From Adiantum capillus-veneris (Eukaryota; Streptophyta; Polypodiopsida; Polypodiales; Pteridaceae), in contig CM043965.1 in NCBI GenBank assembly GCA_014529385.2, positions 60,236,433 to 60,296,432 on the forward strand: DNA of 60,000 bases, given 5' to 3'. A model generated the notes under the pieces. The model saw nothing but the letters and a program-made list of their open reading frames with translations, did not search any database and was not told the origin of the DNA. Shown in pieces: positions 55,315-60,000 of this stretch. The first letter of the stretch is position 1. Every line of letters starts with the position of its first letter. The position numbers and the translations under genes were made by a program.

Positions 55315-57020
55315 GTGTAGGAGCAAAAGCTAGTCTCACTCACTTGCAGCAGGCAAGGCGGCAGGCATGCGGAGAAAAAGAGAGCCATTTTCTTCTTGAA
55401 GGCATGTTGGACGAGGTGCAGAGCAGGTCTGCATTGGAGGCAAAGCAAGCAGGCATCGAAGGGTGCAATTGCGACAAGAGAATGGAGACGTCATTGAGAT
55501 GATGACGACAAGGGCTTGATCTCCGACTGAAGGTGTGCAAGCTGGAGAGGGGTTCATGCACTTGAACGCGGCCCCAAGGCCTTTTGCTTCTAGATTTGCA
55601 AGATTCGGAGGAATCTTGGTGGCTAATTAATTAATAGAACTTGAAAGTAGACCCAAGTAAGCATATCCACACAATACCTGATTTGGTATTACACCTATCA
55701 CATCAAACTATGTGCTATATAGCGGATAGCTCCATGTAAGATATGATACTAGCCACCTTTTGCATACGCTCATTAGCAAAGAGTGTGTTCCCCACTACCT
55801 TGATAAAATTACATCAAAAAAATAGTGTTCTCTATGTTTCACACACTCGTTACTTTTTGCTCATTATTAATAACTACTTAGGCATCTGACCTTCGAGACG
55901 GGATAATGGTAAGAAAGAATCACACACGAGGAGAGGGGTCAAATAAGAAAACATCCTTATTGTGACTTTTGAAAATTAAAAAACATCCTTTTTGGATGTG
56001 GCTATTGGGGGGAGGAGAGAATAACAAATTAAGAACATAATCGAGAAGTTCGTGAAGAAAGAGAGGTCATTTTGGACTGCTTCACGCATGCATGAGCGAA
56101 GGCTCCCAAACACTAGCCTGCTCTTCTCATGTGACGGCCTCAGCATTCACACGTTTGGTTGGGGGGCCATAGGTGGTTCGTTTGGGGGTCGCGTGGTCAT
56201 GGCGGGCTTGGTTTTGCTCGGATTGCAGGTGTAGAGGCCGGCGGGTGCGGTGATGGTGGATTGCTCGCAGGGGTTGCTCCGGGGAAGGGGCTTCTGACTG
56301 TTGCCTCCCTACTAGTAGACGATGTTTGCGGTTCAGTTGAAGGCGTATGTTTGCAGATCGGTCTTGGTGGCATCCAACCTTCTCTTGGTTGCAGGGTAGA
56401 GGGTTCTTTCAAATGTGCAGAGTATGGGTGACAACTAGGCATGTTGGGCCTCCTATGTGGGGCTATTTTGTGGTAGTGGAGACGACATGAGCGACTTTCA
56501 TCCTATGTGGGGCTATTTTGTGGTAGTGGAGACGACATGAGCGACTTTCATTGTGGGTTGTTTTGAAGGGGTGGGCTCCCATGAAGCCTAGCTCTAGGTT
56601 GCTTGCCAAATTTGTTCCTGTTGGACGAATTCGCTGGTTGGCTTTTTCAAGTAAGTCTTTTGTATGGGCTATTGTAGATTCCTATGATGGACGGTTGGGC
56701 ACTATCTTCCTTGTGTGAGGAGGTGGCCAGTGGTGGCACCCACCTGGCTCGTGCCTATGTATATTCGTGTAACGTGTCTTTGTGTATTGCTCTGGGTAAA
56801 GGCTCCTTGCAAAAGCTTGGGACTAGTTGGTTGATTTTAATGGTGTGGTGGGTTAGGAGTCCCTCTTAAATCCCAAACGGTTTGATCTTGTTGGTATTCT
56901 AGGTGGTATTGATGGTCTACTAGATGCTCTTGCTCGGCTTGTGAGCAGACCCATTGTTGTTATTTTTTGGCTTGTCGAATGTGATCATTCACAGATGTAA
57001 GTTTTCCAAAAAAAAAAAAC
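55313..57020 (+). other. No gene; candidate retroelement 3' end with poly(A)
   Basis: A Gly-rich 90-codon frame at 56159-56431 has no recognised domain. A perfect 50-bp tandem duplication is at 56451-56550. CATTCACAGATGTAAGTTTTCC followed by 12 A at 57008-57019 looks like the end of a plus-strand poly(A) retroelement, which meets the minus-strand LINE tail to tail. Confidence 0.35.
56451..56550. repeat. Perfect 50-bp tandem duplication
   Basis: TCCTATGTGGGGCTATTTTG through GCGACTTTCA occurs twice back to back with no mismatch. Confidence 0.97.
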
Positions 57021-57024
57021 CTTT

Positions 57025-60000
<2,976 letters not shown>

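Overview
The window looks like repeat-dominated nuclear DNA of a land plant. It holds no operons, no bacterial-style genes, and no recognisable rRNA or tRNA gene. Almost everything identifiable is a retrotransposon or the remains of one. Decayed PLS-type pentatricopeptide-repeat (PPR) sequence near 53-54 kb, and a LINE with the RT motif 'GFIKGRSIYDNI', remind me of large fern genomes. Fern is an inference; 'vascular plant' is safer. Long (TC/GA)n tracts are unusually common.

Layout: 1-1353 is the 3' part of an unrecognised acidic ORF. 1.4-6.6 kb is non-coding, apart from a minus-strand SET-domain pseudo-exon (5.8-6.35 kb) next to short tandem repeats. 6.6-7.75 kb is a broken Ty3/gypsy chromovirus integrase plus chromodomain. 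9.6-10.76 kb is a decayed minus-strand retroelement start (gag fragment, PBS, LTR-like sequence). 10765-19401 is a complete minus-strand Ty3/gypsy element with 1.46-kb LTRs and dual RNase H (Tat type), which carries an internal duplication in its integrase. 19.9-29.7 kb is a degenerate higher-order tandem repeat array, flanked by two exon-like ORFs. A copia element (21537-27088) and a 237-bp MITE sit inside it, each with target-site duplications. 32.0-32.95 kb is a decayed copia gag. 34.5-35.7 kb is a microsatellite cluster. 37240-42401 is a young copia element with an intact 1455-codon gag-pol and LTRs that differ at one base. 43.0-44.2 kb is an imperfect tandem repeat. 45907-51439 is a 5.5-kb LTR element with 153-bp LTRs and no recognisable gag-pol, inserted into one copy of a tandemly duplicated gene fragment. 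52.9-54.1 kb is a PPR pseudogene. 57.0-60.0 kb is a minus-strand LINE, open at the window edge, interrupted by a 143-bp (TC)n tract and with a damaged RT active site.

The genes do not form a pathway. The functional logic is that of retroelements: capsid/nucleocapsid, protease, reverse transcriptase/RNase H and integrase supplied by gag-pol, with LTR, PBS and PPT as cis signals. Only the copia element at 37-42 kb looks capable of acting autonomously. The tandem array, the target-site duplications and the nested insertions give a readable relative history of the locus.
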